From positions 1-5,902 of the forward strand of contig CAKRRU010000130.1 of the NCBI GenBank assembly GCA_934394515.1: DNA of 5,902 bases, written 5' to 3'. The stretch comes from an uncultured Acetatifactor sp. GTDB lineage: Bacteria > Bacillota > Clostridia > Lachnospirales > Lachnospiraceae. The notes beneath the pieces are model-generated. The model was not told the origin of the DNA, searched no databases, and worked only from the letters and a program-made list of their open reading frames with translations. A program made the translations under genes and the position numbers. How positions within the stretch are numbered: the first letter of the stretch is position 1; each line of letters opens with the position of its first letter. This document shows, one piece after another, positions 1-5,523 of this stretch.

Positions 1-228
1 GGTGTCATCGACGGTGAGATGGGAGCGGTGGTGCGTCCCAAGGATACCGTGACCATGGAGCGGGAGGATGCAGCGGAGAATGCGTACCCCAGGTTGGAAG
101 CACAGGAGTTGTCTGAGGATGGAGAATCCTGTCGTGACAAGGAGACTGGAGACAATGCACCGGGAACCGATGAGAAGCATGCAGATAAGAATATAGCAGA
201 AAGCGAGGGAACAGAAGATGAACAGTAA
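1..228 (+). CDS. C-terminal end of an unrecognised protein with a long acidic tail (partial, 5' end outside window)
   Basis: The frame is open from the first base (it begins GVIDGE) and ends at TAA 226-228, so about 75 C-terminal residues are visible. The first ATG in the window (19) is probably internal, because the frame continues upstream of it. The visible part starts with a short segment of mixed character (GAVVRPKDTVTME). It then becomes a hydrophilic, probably disordered tail rich in Glu, Asp, Lys, Gly and Ser, with no membrane segment or catalytic motif. The final codons overlap the start of the GLUG-repeat gene by 11 bases, so the two are very likely co-transcribed and translationally coupled. 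I do not recognise the family. The next protein also ends in a charged, Glu/Pro-rich tail, so this one may be a membrane or envelope protein too, but that is only inference from context. Confidence 0.6.
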   Translation, partial: GVIDGEMGAVVRPKDTVTMEREDAAENAYPRLEAQELSEDGESCRDKETGDNAPGTDEKHADKNIAESEGTEDEQ

Positions 229-3200
229 GAGATTATTATGTTTCCTGCTGGGAGCGGCATTGATCCTGCAGACACCGGCCACCGCATATGCTGCAGATAC
301 CCTGACCTATGAGCAGTATAAGGGAGGCAGCAGTTACAGCAGTACTCTAAAAGAGCAGGATTATGCGGTGATAGAGATCAGCACGGAGGAAGACCTGCGG
401 AATCTGGCAGAGAACTGCGTGCTGGACAGCTGGTCCAGAGATAAAAAAGTAGTGCTTCAGAACGACATTGTTCTGAGCATGTCAAGTGAGTTCAGTATTC
501 CTACGTTTGCGGGAATCTTTGACGGCGGCGGATTTACGATCTCCAATGTGAAGCTGACCGGAAGCGGTTCGGCGGTAGGCCTGTTCCGTTATGTACAGGA
601 AGGCGCCAAAGTACGTAACCTCACTGTAAACGGAGAGGTTTCCCCTTCCGGCAGTCAGGATCAGGTCGGCGGTATCGTCGGTGTGAATTACGGCAGCATT
701 GAAAATTGTAAATTTGCCGGAAATGTGATCGGTGATACAGAGGTAGGAGGTATCGCCGGGGTCAACGCAGAGAGTGGAGAGCTCCGTCGGTGCGAATCCA
801 CAGCAAATGTGATTGGCAATCATTCGGCAGGCGGCATCACAGGCAGCAATCACGGTATTCTGAATAACTGCAGCAACAGCGGCAATGTCAATACTTACAG
901 CACGGAAGTGACATATGATCTGGATGACATCACTATGGATAATCTGGAACAGATCAACAGCACCTCCAATGTGGCAGCCCATACGGATACCGGCGGTATT
1001 GCGGGTATCTCAGACGGCAAGATCTACTATTGTTCCAACGCCGGAGCCATCGGCTATCAGCACGTAGGCTATAATACCGGTGGTATCGTAGGCAGACTGC
1101 ATCAGGGCTATCTGCAGAACTGTACCAATACCGGATATGTGCAGGGCAGAAAAGATGTCGGCGGTATTGTGGGACAGATGGAGCCTTTTCTGGAGATTCA
1201 GTATCTTAGTGATAAACTAAAAGAACTGGATACAGAGACCGACAAATTCCTGGATCTGCTGGATGCAACCCAGAAGGATGCGAGCGGCTACAGCAAGCAG
1301 ATATCGGCTATTGCAAAAAATATCAGCAATAACCTGAAGGACGCCAACGGTGCGGGAAGTTCACTGACCGGAACCGCTGCGGATCTGTGGTATATTTATA
1401 ATCAGGAATTAAACGGTGTCAGCAACGACCTGAAAGTACTGAATGATGAACTGAACAAACAGGCGGATAATGACAAGAATAATGGTAACAGTCATGACAT
1501 TACATTGAGCGGAAATAATTTCTGGAATGGTGTCGACTGGGGCGGCAGCGGAAATAGTAACAGTGATAATGGCAACGGCGGCGTCAGCGGCGGCAATATT
1601 ACGATCACTGTGCCGGATGATACAGAAAGCTATAAGGCAGCATTGAAGAAATTCGGTGAAAATGCCACGAAGCATCTGGATAACATGACGAATGCATCCG
1701 GTGACCGCAGCGGCGGCATCAAGGATAATCTTGATACATTGAATGACCGCCTGGATAAGACGTTTGATCAGCTCGGTCAATTGGGAGATGTGTTACAGGC
1801 AGGTACAGACAGCACAAGCGCCCATGTGGACGAATTGATGGATCAGGCAAGAGTATTGCGCAGACTAGTCAGCGAGATCAGAGACGACCTGTTCCGCTAT
1901 GAGGGAATTTCCGTGGAAGATACTTCGGATGAATCTGCCAGCAGCGGAGAAGTGAACCCCGGAGATCCCGATGCGGAGGACGGAGCCGCAGAACCGGAAG
2001 AAACGGAAGAAGCGCGCTATGATACATCCAGCTTCCAGAAAGGAAAGGTTACCCTGTGTGTGAACCGCGGTACGGTGGAAGCGGATACCAATGTCGGCGG
2101 AATCGTCGGTCAGGTGGCGACAGAATACGATTTTGACCCGGAAGATGACATTACCTTGACCGGTTCGGAAAGTTTTGATGTGGAGCAGACTATCAAGGCG
2201 GTCGTCAGAGACAGTCGTAACCTTGGAGACGTCACAGGCAAAAAGGACTATGTCGGCGGCGTTGTCGGTAAGGCGGAATACGGTGCAATCATTTCCTGTG
2301 AATCCTATGCTCCGATAGAGAGTACCGGAGGCAGCTATGTGGGCGGTATAGCCGGATCTGCCAGTTATGCGATCCGCAGCTGTTACAGTATGGGTAAGAT
2401 CACCGGCAAAAATAATATCGGCGGTATTTCCGGAGAAGGCTGCGATATCTTCTACAGTTATGCGTATAATGATCTGGACATGTCCGGTGAGAGCCGGGGC
2501 AGCATTGCCGGAAAAGTCAGCGATGACGGTACTTTGTACGGCAACTATTACGTAGAAGGCGGTGCCGGTGGTGCGGACGGTATCGGATATCAGGGGGGAG
2601 CTACCCCGTTGTCCTATCAGGAATTCTGCAGCAAGGACGGCGTCCCGGATGCATTTTCACAGTTTACCATTACTTTCCAGGCGGATGGCGTAGAAGTGGC
2701 TTCTTATAAGTGTAGTTACGGAGATTATTTATCCGCAGACCAGATCCCGGAAGTGCCGGCGAAAAATGGTTATTACGGTGTATGGCCGGATTATGATTTC
2801 AGCTATATTACCGGCAATAAGGTATTGGAGGCAGAGTATCAGGAATGGACAGCGTCTATTGCTTCCGCAGAGAAAAATGATGACAACAAGCCTTTGGTCA
2901 TGGCAGTGGGCAATTTCTATCCGAACGCAGCATTGCATCTGCAGGCCGATGGGGATACCTATACCGTGTCTCTGACAAATTCCATGGAGGATGATGCTCC
3001 GGATTACACGGGTGAAGTGACACTGCGTGTCTTCTGTGAGGATGCAGATAACACCGTTGTACAGGTAGAACAGGATGGAGAGTACCGTGAGGTCGAATCC
3101 ACGGTGATCGGCAGTTACAGACAGTTTGCCATGGAAGTACCCGGCACCTTCCGCACGGTAGAGGCAGAGGGCGGTCATACCTTATTGACCGTTCTTGGTA

Positions 3201-3373
3201 TCGTCGGTGGTGCTGCGGTGATCCTGCTGATCGTATTGCTTGGGAAAAAGGCGGCAAAGCGCAGAAAAAACCGTAAGCATGCGAAAAAGCAGAGCACACC
3301 GGAAAACATGAATTCACCGGAGAATACGAATCCGGCGGAACCGGAAGAAAGCACCGGAGAGGATAACGCATGA
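218..3373 (+). CDS. Secreted, membrane-anchored GLUG-repeat protein with a large helical insertion
   Basis: This 1051-residue protein appears to be exported and tethered to the outer face of the membrane. Residues 1-25 form a signal peptide: MNSKR, a hydrophobic core, then AYA before Ala26-Asp27. Residues 54-113 look like the N-terminal cap of a beta-helix, with an FDGGGFTI motif. GLUG-type repeats ([VTAI]GGI[VATS]G) start at residues 150, 176, 204, 258, 287 and 314, then again at 626, 679, 708 and 734, with a degenerate copy at 760. Between the blocks, residues 320-625 hold helical stretches (about 329-375 and 467-566), a Gly/Asn/Ser-rich linker (about 432-465) and an acidic segment (567-600). 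Residues 816-877 resemble an InlB-B/Flg_new-like beta repeat (ADG, YGD, GYYGVW). A transmembrane helix at 988-1009 is followed by a Lys/Arg-rich stop-transfer sequence and a Pro/Glu-rich tail. No LPXTG motif is seen. GAGG at 205-208 lies 9 bases before the ATG, which supports this start. An adhesin, cell-surface binding or scaffold role is possible, but the sequence does not establish the ligand or function. Confidence 0.9.
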   Translation: MNSKRLLCFLLGAALILQTPATAYAADTLTYEQYKGGSSYSSTLKEQDYAVIEISTEEDLRNLAENCVLDSWSRDKKVVLQNDIVLSMSSEFSIPTFAGIFDGGGFTISNVKLTGSGSAVGLFRYVQEGAKVRNLTVNGEVSPSGSQDQVGGIVGVNYGSIENCKFAGNVIGDTEVGGIAGVNAESGELRRCESTANVIGNHSAGGITGSNHGILNNCSNSGNVNTYSTEVTYDLDDITMDNLEQINSTSNVAAHTDTGGIAGISDGKIYYCSNAGAIGYQHVGYNTGGIVGRLHQGYLQNCTNTGYVQGRKDVGGIVGQMEPFLEIQYLSDKLKELDTETDKFLDLLDATQKDASGYSKQISAIAKNISNNLKDANGAGSSLTGTAADLWYIYNQELNGVSNDLKVLNDELNKQADNDKNNGNSHDITLSGNNFWNGVDWGGSGNSNSDNGNGGVSGGNITITVPDDTESYKAALKKFGENATKHLDNMTNASGDRSGGIKDNLDTLNDRLDKTFDQLGQLGDVLQAGTDSTSAHVDELMDQARVLRRLVSEIRDDLFRYEGISVEDTSDESASSGEVNPGDPDAEDGAAEPEETEEARYDTSSFQKGKVTLCVNRGTVEADTNVGGIVGQVATEYDFDPEDDITLTGSESFDVEQTIKAVVRDSRNLGDVTGKKDYVGGVVGKAEYGAIISCESYAPIESTGGSYVGGIAGSASYAIRSCYSMGKITGKNNIGGISGEGCDIFYSYAYNDLDMSGESRGSIAGKVSDDGTLYGNYYVEGGAGGADGIGYQGGATPLSYQEFCSKDGVPDAFSQFTITFQADGVEVASYKCSYGDYLSADQIPEVPAKNGYYGVWPDYDFSYITGNKVLEAEYQEWTASIASAEKNDDNKPLVMAVGNFYPNAALHLQADGDTYTVSLTNSMEDDAPDYTGEVTLRVFCEDADNTVVQVEQDGEYREVESTVIGSYRQFAMEVPGTFRTVEAEGGHTLLTVLGIVGGAAVILLIVLLGKKAAKRRKNRKHAKKQSTPENMNSPENTNPAEPEESTGEDNA
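665..1174 (+). repeat. GLUG repeat block 1 (six copies, protein level)
   Basis: Six copies of a 26-30 residue repeat begin with [VTA]GGI[VAT]G at residues 150, 176, 204, 258, 287 and 314. Most continue with a turn containing Asn or Gly, then a Cys 14-16 residues after the repeat start (Cys164, 192, 218, 272, 302), then a stretch such as SNSGNV or TNTGYV. The spacing between copies 3 and 4 is doubled by an acidic insert (about residues 226-257). The pattern matches GLUG-motif repeats, which are predicted to stack as a right-handed beta-helix. Confidence 0.85.
2093..2512 (+). repeat. GLUG repeat block 2 (four copies plus one degenerate, protein level)
   Basis: The repeat resumes after the helical insertion: VGGIVG (residue 626), VGGVVG (679), VGGIAG (708), IGGISG (734) and a degenerate RGSIAG (760). 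The copies at 679 and 708 keep the downstream Cys (694, 722). As in block 1, one gap is doubled (626 to 679) by an acidic insert. Confidence 0.8.
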
Positions 3374-4020
3374 TGCAGGCAGTTTTATTCGATATGGACG
3401 GTACTTTGATCGATACCGAAAAATATTACCGTATATTCTGGCCGAAGGCACTGGCAGCCTGCGGATATGTCATGACGGATGAACAGGCACTTTCTATGCG
3501 CAGCCTCGGCAGACCGTTTGCCCCCAGACAGTTGAAGGACTGGTACGGGGAGGATTTTGATTATTATGCGGTGCGTGATAAGCGGAAAGAACTGATGGAG
3601 AAAGCACTGGACCGGGACGGTATCCGGGTAAAGCCGGGAGCTGTCGAACTTCTGGAATATCTGAAGAAGCGTCACATTACCACGGCGATTGCCACGGCAA
3701 CGGATCTGGAGCGGACGGAAAAATATCTTGCAATGACAGGCTTACGTTCGTACTTTGACAAGCTGATCTCTGCAACGATGGTAAAAGAGGGAAAACCCTC
3801 TCCGGACATTTATCTGTATGCCTGTGAACAGCTGGGATTGTCTCCCGGGCAATGCATAGCTGTGGAGGATTCCCCCAACGGTGTACTGAGCGCTTACCGC
3901 GCCGGCTGTAAAGTCATCATGGTGCCGGATCAGACCGCACCTGACGAGACACTGCGCAGATGCGTATCGGCCTGTGTACCGACACTGTCGGATATCTGTG
4001 ATCTTGTGGATAAGATGTAA
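3370..4020 (+). CDS. HAD-superfamily hydrolase, beta-phosphoglucomutase-like (subfamily IA)
   Basis: This is a 216-residue cytoplasmic HAD enzyme of normal family length. It acts on a phosphorylated small molecule, either as a phosphatase or as a sugar phosphomutase. All four motifs are present. Motif I is DMDGT, with nucleophile Asp8 and acid/base Asp10. Motif II is the Thr in IATAT (Thr109). Motif III is Lys142 in EGKPSPD. Motif IV is VEDSPNG, with Glu166 and Asp167 for magnesium. Residues about 15-85 form the helical C1 cap that sets substrate choice. The VEDSPNG motif and small helical cap fit the beta-PGM/GS1-like group. The exact substrate cannot be read from sequence, and DGT rather than DGV after the nucleophile does not settle phosphatase against mutase. 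The ATG overlaps the upstream TGA in an ATGA junction, and GGAGAGG at 3356-3362 supplies the ribosome site 7 bases before it. A second ATG follows at once at 3373 and could be used instead. The overlap suggests co-expression with the GLUG protein, but no functional link is evident. Confidence 0.9.
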   Translation: MMQAVLFDMDGTLIDTEKYYRIFWPKALAACGYVMTDEQALSMRSLGRPFAPRQLKDWYGEDFDYYAVRDKRKELMEKALDRDGIRVKPGAVELLEYLKKRHITTAIATATDLERTEKYLAMTGLRSYFDKLISATMVKEGKPSPDIYLYACEQLGLSPGQCIAVEDSPNGVLSAYRAGCKVIMVPDQTAPDETLRRCVSACVPTLSDICDLVDKM

Positions 4021-4022
4021 AA

Positions 4023-4050
4023 TTACGAATCGGTCAGTGCCTATTCGTAA
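4023..4050 (+). other. Hairpin immediately after the HAD stop codon
   Basis: TTACGAAT at 4023-4030 pairs perfectly with ATTCGTAA at 4043-4050. After one C/T mismatch, three more pairs (GGT with GCC, one wobble) leave a CAGT loop. It is followed by AAAATTATTTC, which is not a proper T tract. It may protect the mRNA 3' end or assist termination ahead of the stronger terminator downstream. A protein-binding dyad is also possible. Confidence 0.45.
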
Positions 4051-4113
4051 AAATTATTTCGCTGAAATTGTATTCTTTGTAAAATAATGTATCCGGTTGA
4101 TGACCGATAACGG

Positions 4114-4167
4114 AAACAGCCCGGTAGGAGACGAATCTGCGGATTTGGTATTCTGCCGGGCTGTTTT
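4114..4167 (+). terminator. Intrinsic-type terminator of the GLUG/HAD operon
   Basis: AAACAGCCCGG (4114-4124) pairs perfectly with CCGGGCTGTTT (4156-4166). The stem extends inward by five more pairs, two of them wobbles (TAGGA with TTCTG), giving a 16-pair stem. The 21-base loop contains a small nested hairpin (AATC 4134-4137 with GATT 4142-4145). The T run is short (TTTT 4164-4167, then GCTG). The A-rich left foot would also give a short T run on the other strand, but no gene converges from that side. Its position between two operons supports a terminator. Confidence 0.75.
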
Positions 4168-4173
4168 GCTGCG

Positions 4174-4217
4174 TGAATCACCCCAATATAGACTGTAAAA
4201 ATGGGAATAGTGGTTCA
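4174..4217. promoter_or_regulatory. Inverted repeat upstream of the ptb promoter (possible operator)
   Basis: TGAATCAC (4174-4181) is complementary to GTGGTTCA (4210-4217) with one T-G wobble. Inside it CCCA (4182-4185) pairs with TGGG (4202-4205), leaving an asymmetric AATA bulge. The dyad ends 6 bases before the -35 element, a position suited to an activator or repressor site. The half-sites are far apart (28 bases) and not perfect, so chance is a real alternative. Confidence 0.3.
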
Positions 4218-4223
4218 GATGCC

Positions 4224-4252
4224 TTGATTTTTATATTACGGTGTGTTATTAT
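4224..4252 (+). promoter_or_regulatory. Sigma-A-type promoter for ptb-buk
   Basis: The -35 element is TTGATT (4224-4229) and the -10 element is TATTAT (4247-4252), with a 17-base spacer. TG at 4244-4245 gives an extended -10 (TGTTATTAT). The surroundings are AT-rich. The expected transcription start is near 4259-4260, just before the structured leader and after the terminator of the previous operon. Confidence 0.75.
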
Positions 4253-4259
4253 TTTAACG

Positions 4260-4435
4260 ATTAGAGTGACTATTCAGAAAAAACAGAGAATCGGACGAGA
4301 CTGCTATTGCCATGCTTGCATGGAAATAGCAGTGTTGGCTGATTCTGGGTGACTCGAATAGAGTCACCGCCACAGATATGAGCAAAAATAGCTGCAAAGC
4401 AGCGGAGAGTGCGATTTATCGCACGATTTTGCGAA
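4260..4435 (+). promoter_or_regulatory. Structured 5' leader of ptb-buk, possible cis-regulatory RNA of unknown class
   Basis: From the predicted start site to the ribosome binding site lie about 210 bases without a convincing gene but with nested complementarity. Module 1 is a long arm. GTGACTATTC (4266-4275) pairs with GAATAGAGTCAC (4356-4367), with a 2-base bulge. AGAATCGG (4287-4294) pairs with GCTGATTCT (4338-4346), with one wobble. CTGCTATT (4301-4308) pairs with AATAGCAG (4325-4332), and CATG on each side continues that tip. An alternative perfect 8-pair hairpin, GGTGACTC (4348-4355) with GAGTCACC (4361-4368), excludes the outer pairing. Module 2 (4382-4432) looks like a small three-way junction. 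No conserved core of a riboswitch class I know is evident. Whether it binds a ligand, pauses RNA polymerase, or only stabilises the mRNA cannot be told from one sequence. Confidence 0.5.
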
Positions 4436-4469
4436 TGTCCGGGGCTGTTGGAAGCCTTATAAAGGGCGG

Positions 4470-4475
4470 AAAGGA
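4470..4475 (+). promoter_or_regulatory. Ribosome binding site that fixes the ptb start
   Basis: AAAGGA lies 10 bases before the ATG at 4486; GGAAG (4478-4482) is a closer but weaker option. The in-frame upstream ATG at 4378 lies inside the folded leader and has no Shine-Dalgarno sequence, so 4486 is preferred. A small possible hairpin (GCCTT 4454-4458 with AGGGC 4463-4467) sits just upstream. Confidence 0.65.
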
Positions 4476-4485
4476 ATGGAAGAAA

Positions 4486-5403
4486 ATGAATTTTGATGAC
4501 ATCGTAGCAAAGGTAAAAGAATGTGGAAAAAAGACTGTCGCAGTATCCGTTGCACAGGACAGCGCTGTACTGGAAGCTGTACATGAAGCCAAGAGACTGG
4601 GTATTGCAGATGCGATTCTGGTAGGCGATGAAGCGAAGATCCGCGAGATCGCAGCAGGGATGAACATGGATCTGTCCGATTATGAGATCATCAATGAGCC
4701 GGATATGATTGAAGCTTCTCTGAAAGCGGTAAAGCTGGCGCATGACGGTCGTGCCGATATGTATATGAAGGGTCTGATCGACTCCAAGAATTTCTTAAAG
4801 AGTGTACTGAACAAAGAAGTAGGTCTTCGTACCGGTGGAACCCTGTCTCATGTATGTGTATTCGAAATTCCCGGCATTGACAGACTTCTGTTCCTGACCG
4901 ATGTTGCATTCATGACCTATCCTACACTGGAGGAGAAGGTACAGATCATCAAGAATACTATTCCCGTATGTAATGCCTGTGGCGTTGCAGAGCCCAAGGT
5001 AGCACCTTTAGCAGCAGTTGAGGTTGTGAACCCCAAGATGCCTGTTACCGTAGATGCGGCAGAACTGACTAAGATGTGCGAAGAAGGACAGATCCCCGGC
5101 TGTATCGTAGACGGACCGCTGTCTCTTGACCTGGCGATCGATCCCGAGGCAGCCAAGCATAAGGGCGCAACCGACCGTAAGATCCAGGGTGATGCAGATG
5201 TATTGCTGTTCCCGGATATCCATGCCGGCAACCTGGTATACAAGGCAATCGTACATATGGTAAAAGTAAAGAACGGATGCATCCTGACCGGTACCAAGGT
5301 TCCTGTTGTCCTGACCAGCCGTTCCGATACCTTCGAGACCAAGGTATACTCTCTGGCACTGGCTGCAGTTGTAGCAGAAGAGATGAAAAAGAATCAGAAA
5401 TAA
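4486..5403 (+). CDS. ptb: Phosphate butyryltransferase (PTA/PTB family)
   Basis: The enzyme converts butyryl-CoA and phosphate to butyryl phosphate and CoA, the penultimate step of the kinase route to butyrate in the cytoplasm. From ATG 4486 the protein is 305 residues (MNFDDIVAKVKE...), close to the usual size of phosphate butyryltransferases and shorter than multidomain phosphate acetyltransferases. Family features visible include MYMKG (Lys95), PKVAPLAAVEVVNPKMP, VDGPLSLD (208-215), HKG (225-227), PDIHAGN (243-249) and SRSD (278-281). The butyrate kinase gene directly downstream favours butyryl-CoA over acetyl-CoA as substrate; branched-chain or other short acyl-CoAs remain possible. The frame is open back to ATG 4378, which would add 36 residues, but that segment lies in the folded leader, lacks a ribosome site and does not resemble the family N-terminus. 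The gene is preceded by its own promoter. Confidence 0.88.
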   Translation: MNFDDIVAKVKECGKKTVAVSVAQDSAVLEAVHEAKRLGIADAILVGDEAKIREIAAGMNMDLSDYEIINEPDMIEASLKAVKLAHDGRADMYMKGLIDSKNFLKSVLNKEVGLRTGGTLSHVCVFEIPGIDRLLFLTDVAFMTYPTLEEKVQIIKNTIPVCNACGVAEPKVAPLAAVEVVNPKMPVTVDAAELTKMCEEGQIPGCIVDGPLSLDLAIDPEAAKHKGATDRKIQGDADVLLFPDIHAGNLVYKAIVHMVKVKNGCILTGTKVPVVLTSRSDTFETKVYSLALAAVVAEEMKKNQK

Positions 5404-5406
5404 GCT

Positions 5407-5523
5407 ATGGATATCATGATAGAAGCCGCTGTGGAAGCTGCGGGAGAACTGCTGTCGGCAGGTATAGATGCTGTAGTGGACAAAGCGGCAAAGCATAAGA
5501 GTGAATATAGGAGGAAACACACA
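5407..5523 (+). other. Open, buk-in-frame 39-codon segment between ptb and buk
   Basis: An ATG at 5407, only 3 bases after the ptb TAA, opens a frame with no stop before the buk ATG at 5524 and exactly in phase with it (117 bases). The reading begins [16 protein letters not shown] and continues with alternating hydrophobic and acidic residues, then a basic end ([15 protein letters not shown]). It looks like an amphipathic or weakly membrane-binding helix with a positive tail. There is no clear Shine-Dalgarno before 5407, so translation would depend on coupling to ptb. It may be an alternative N-terminal extension of butyrate kinase, a small ORF that has lost its own stop, or chance. Confidence 0.35.
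5509..5514 (+). promoter_or_regulatory. Strong ribosome binding site for buk
   Basis: AGGAGG is a full Shine-Dalgarno core 9 bases before ATG 5524. It lies inside the open in-frame segment (over its Arg-Arg codons) and is the main reason to place the buk start at 5524 and not at 5407. Confidence 0.85.

Noticed and set aside
482..982. Minus-strand open frame of 166 codons inside the GLUG gene
   Set aside because: It is the antisense shadow of a clear coding region. It has a Cys/Ile-rich composition without domains and no ribosome site context. The other minus-strand frames over the GLUG, HAD, ptb and buk genes were rejected for the same reason.
4347..4374. T-box-like string GGGTG...CACCGCC in the leader
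   Set aside because: It resembles the T-box antiterminator only if a 13-base insert is ignored. The bases are better explained by a perfect hairpin, and no Stem I specifier loop or terminator could be identified.
4366..4375. ACCGCCACAG as part of a cobalamin riboswitch
   Set aside because: It recalls the CCGCCACTG motif, but the B12 box and the other conserved core segments are absent.
4409..4430. GTGCGA/TCGCAC hairpin plus GATTTT as an intrinsic terminator
   Set aside because: The stem is short and the T run is only four bases after GA, which is too weak to call. It is kept as part of the leader module.
4260..4435. Leader structure as a MITE or other mobile repeat
   Set aside because: No flanking target-site duplication or overall terminal inverted repeat was seen, and it sits exactly between a promoter and a ribosome site. 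A second genomic copy cannot be excluded from this window.
4378..4485. N-terminal extension of ptb from the ATG at 4378 (36 extra residues)
   Set aside because: It has no ribosome site, overlaps the folded leader, and the translation does not look like the start of a PTB-family protein. The ATG at 4486 has AAAGGA upstream and gives the normal family length.
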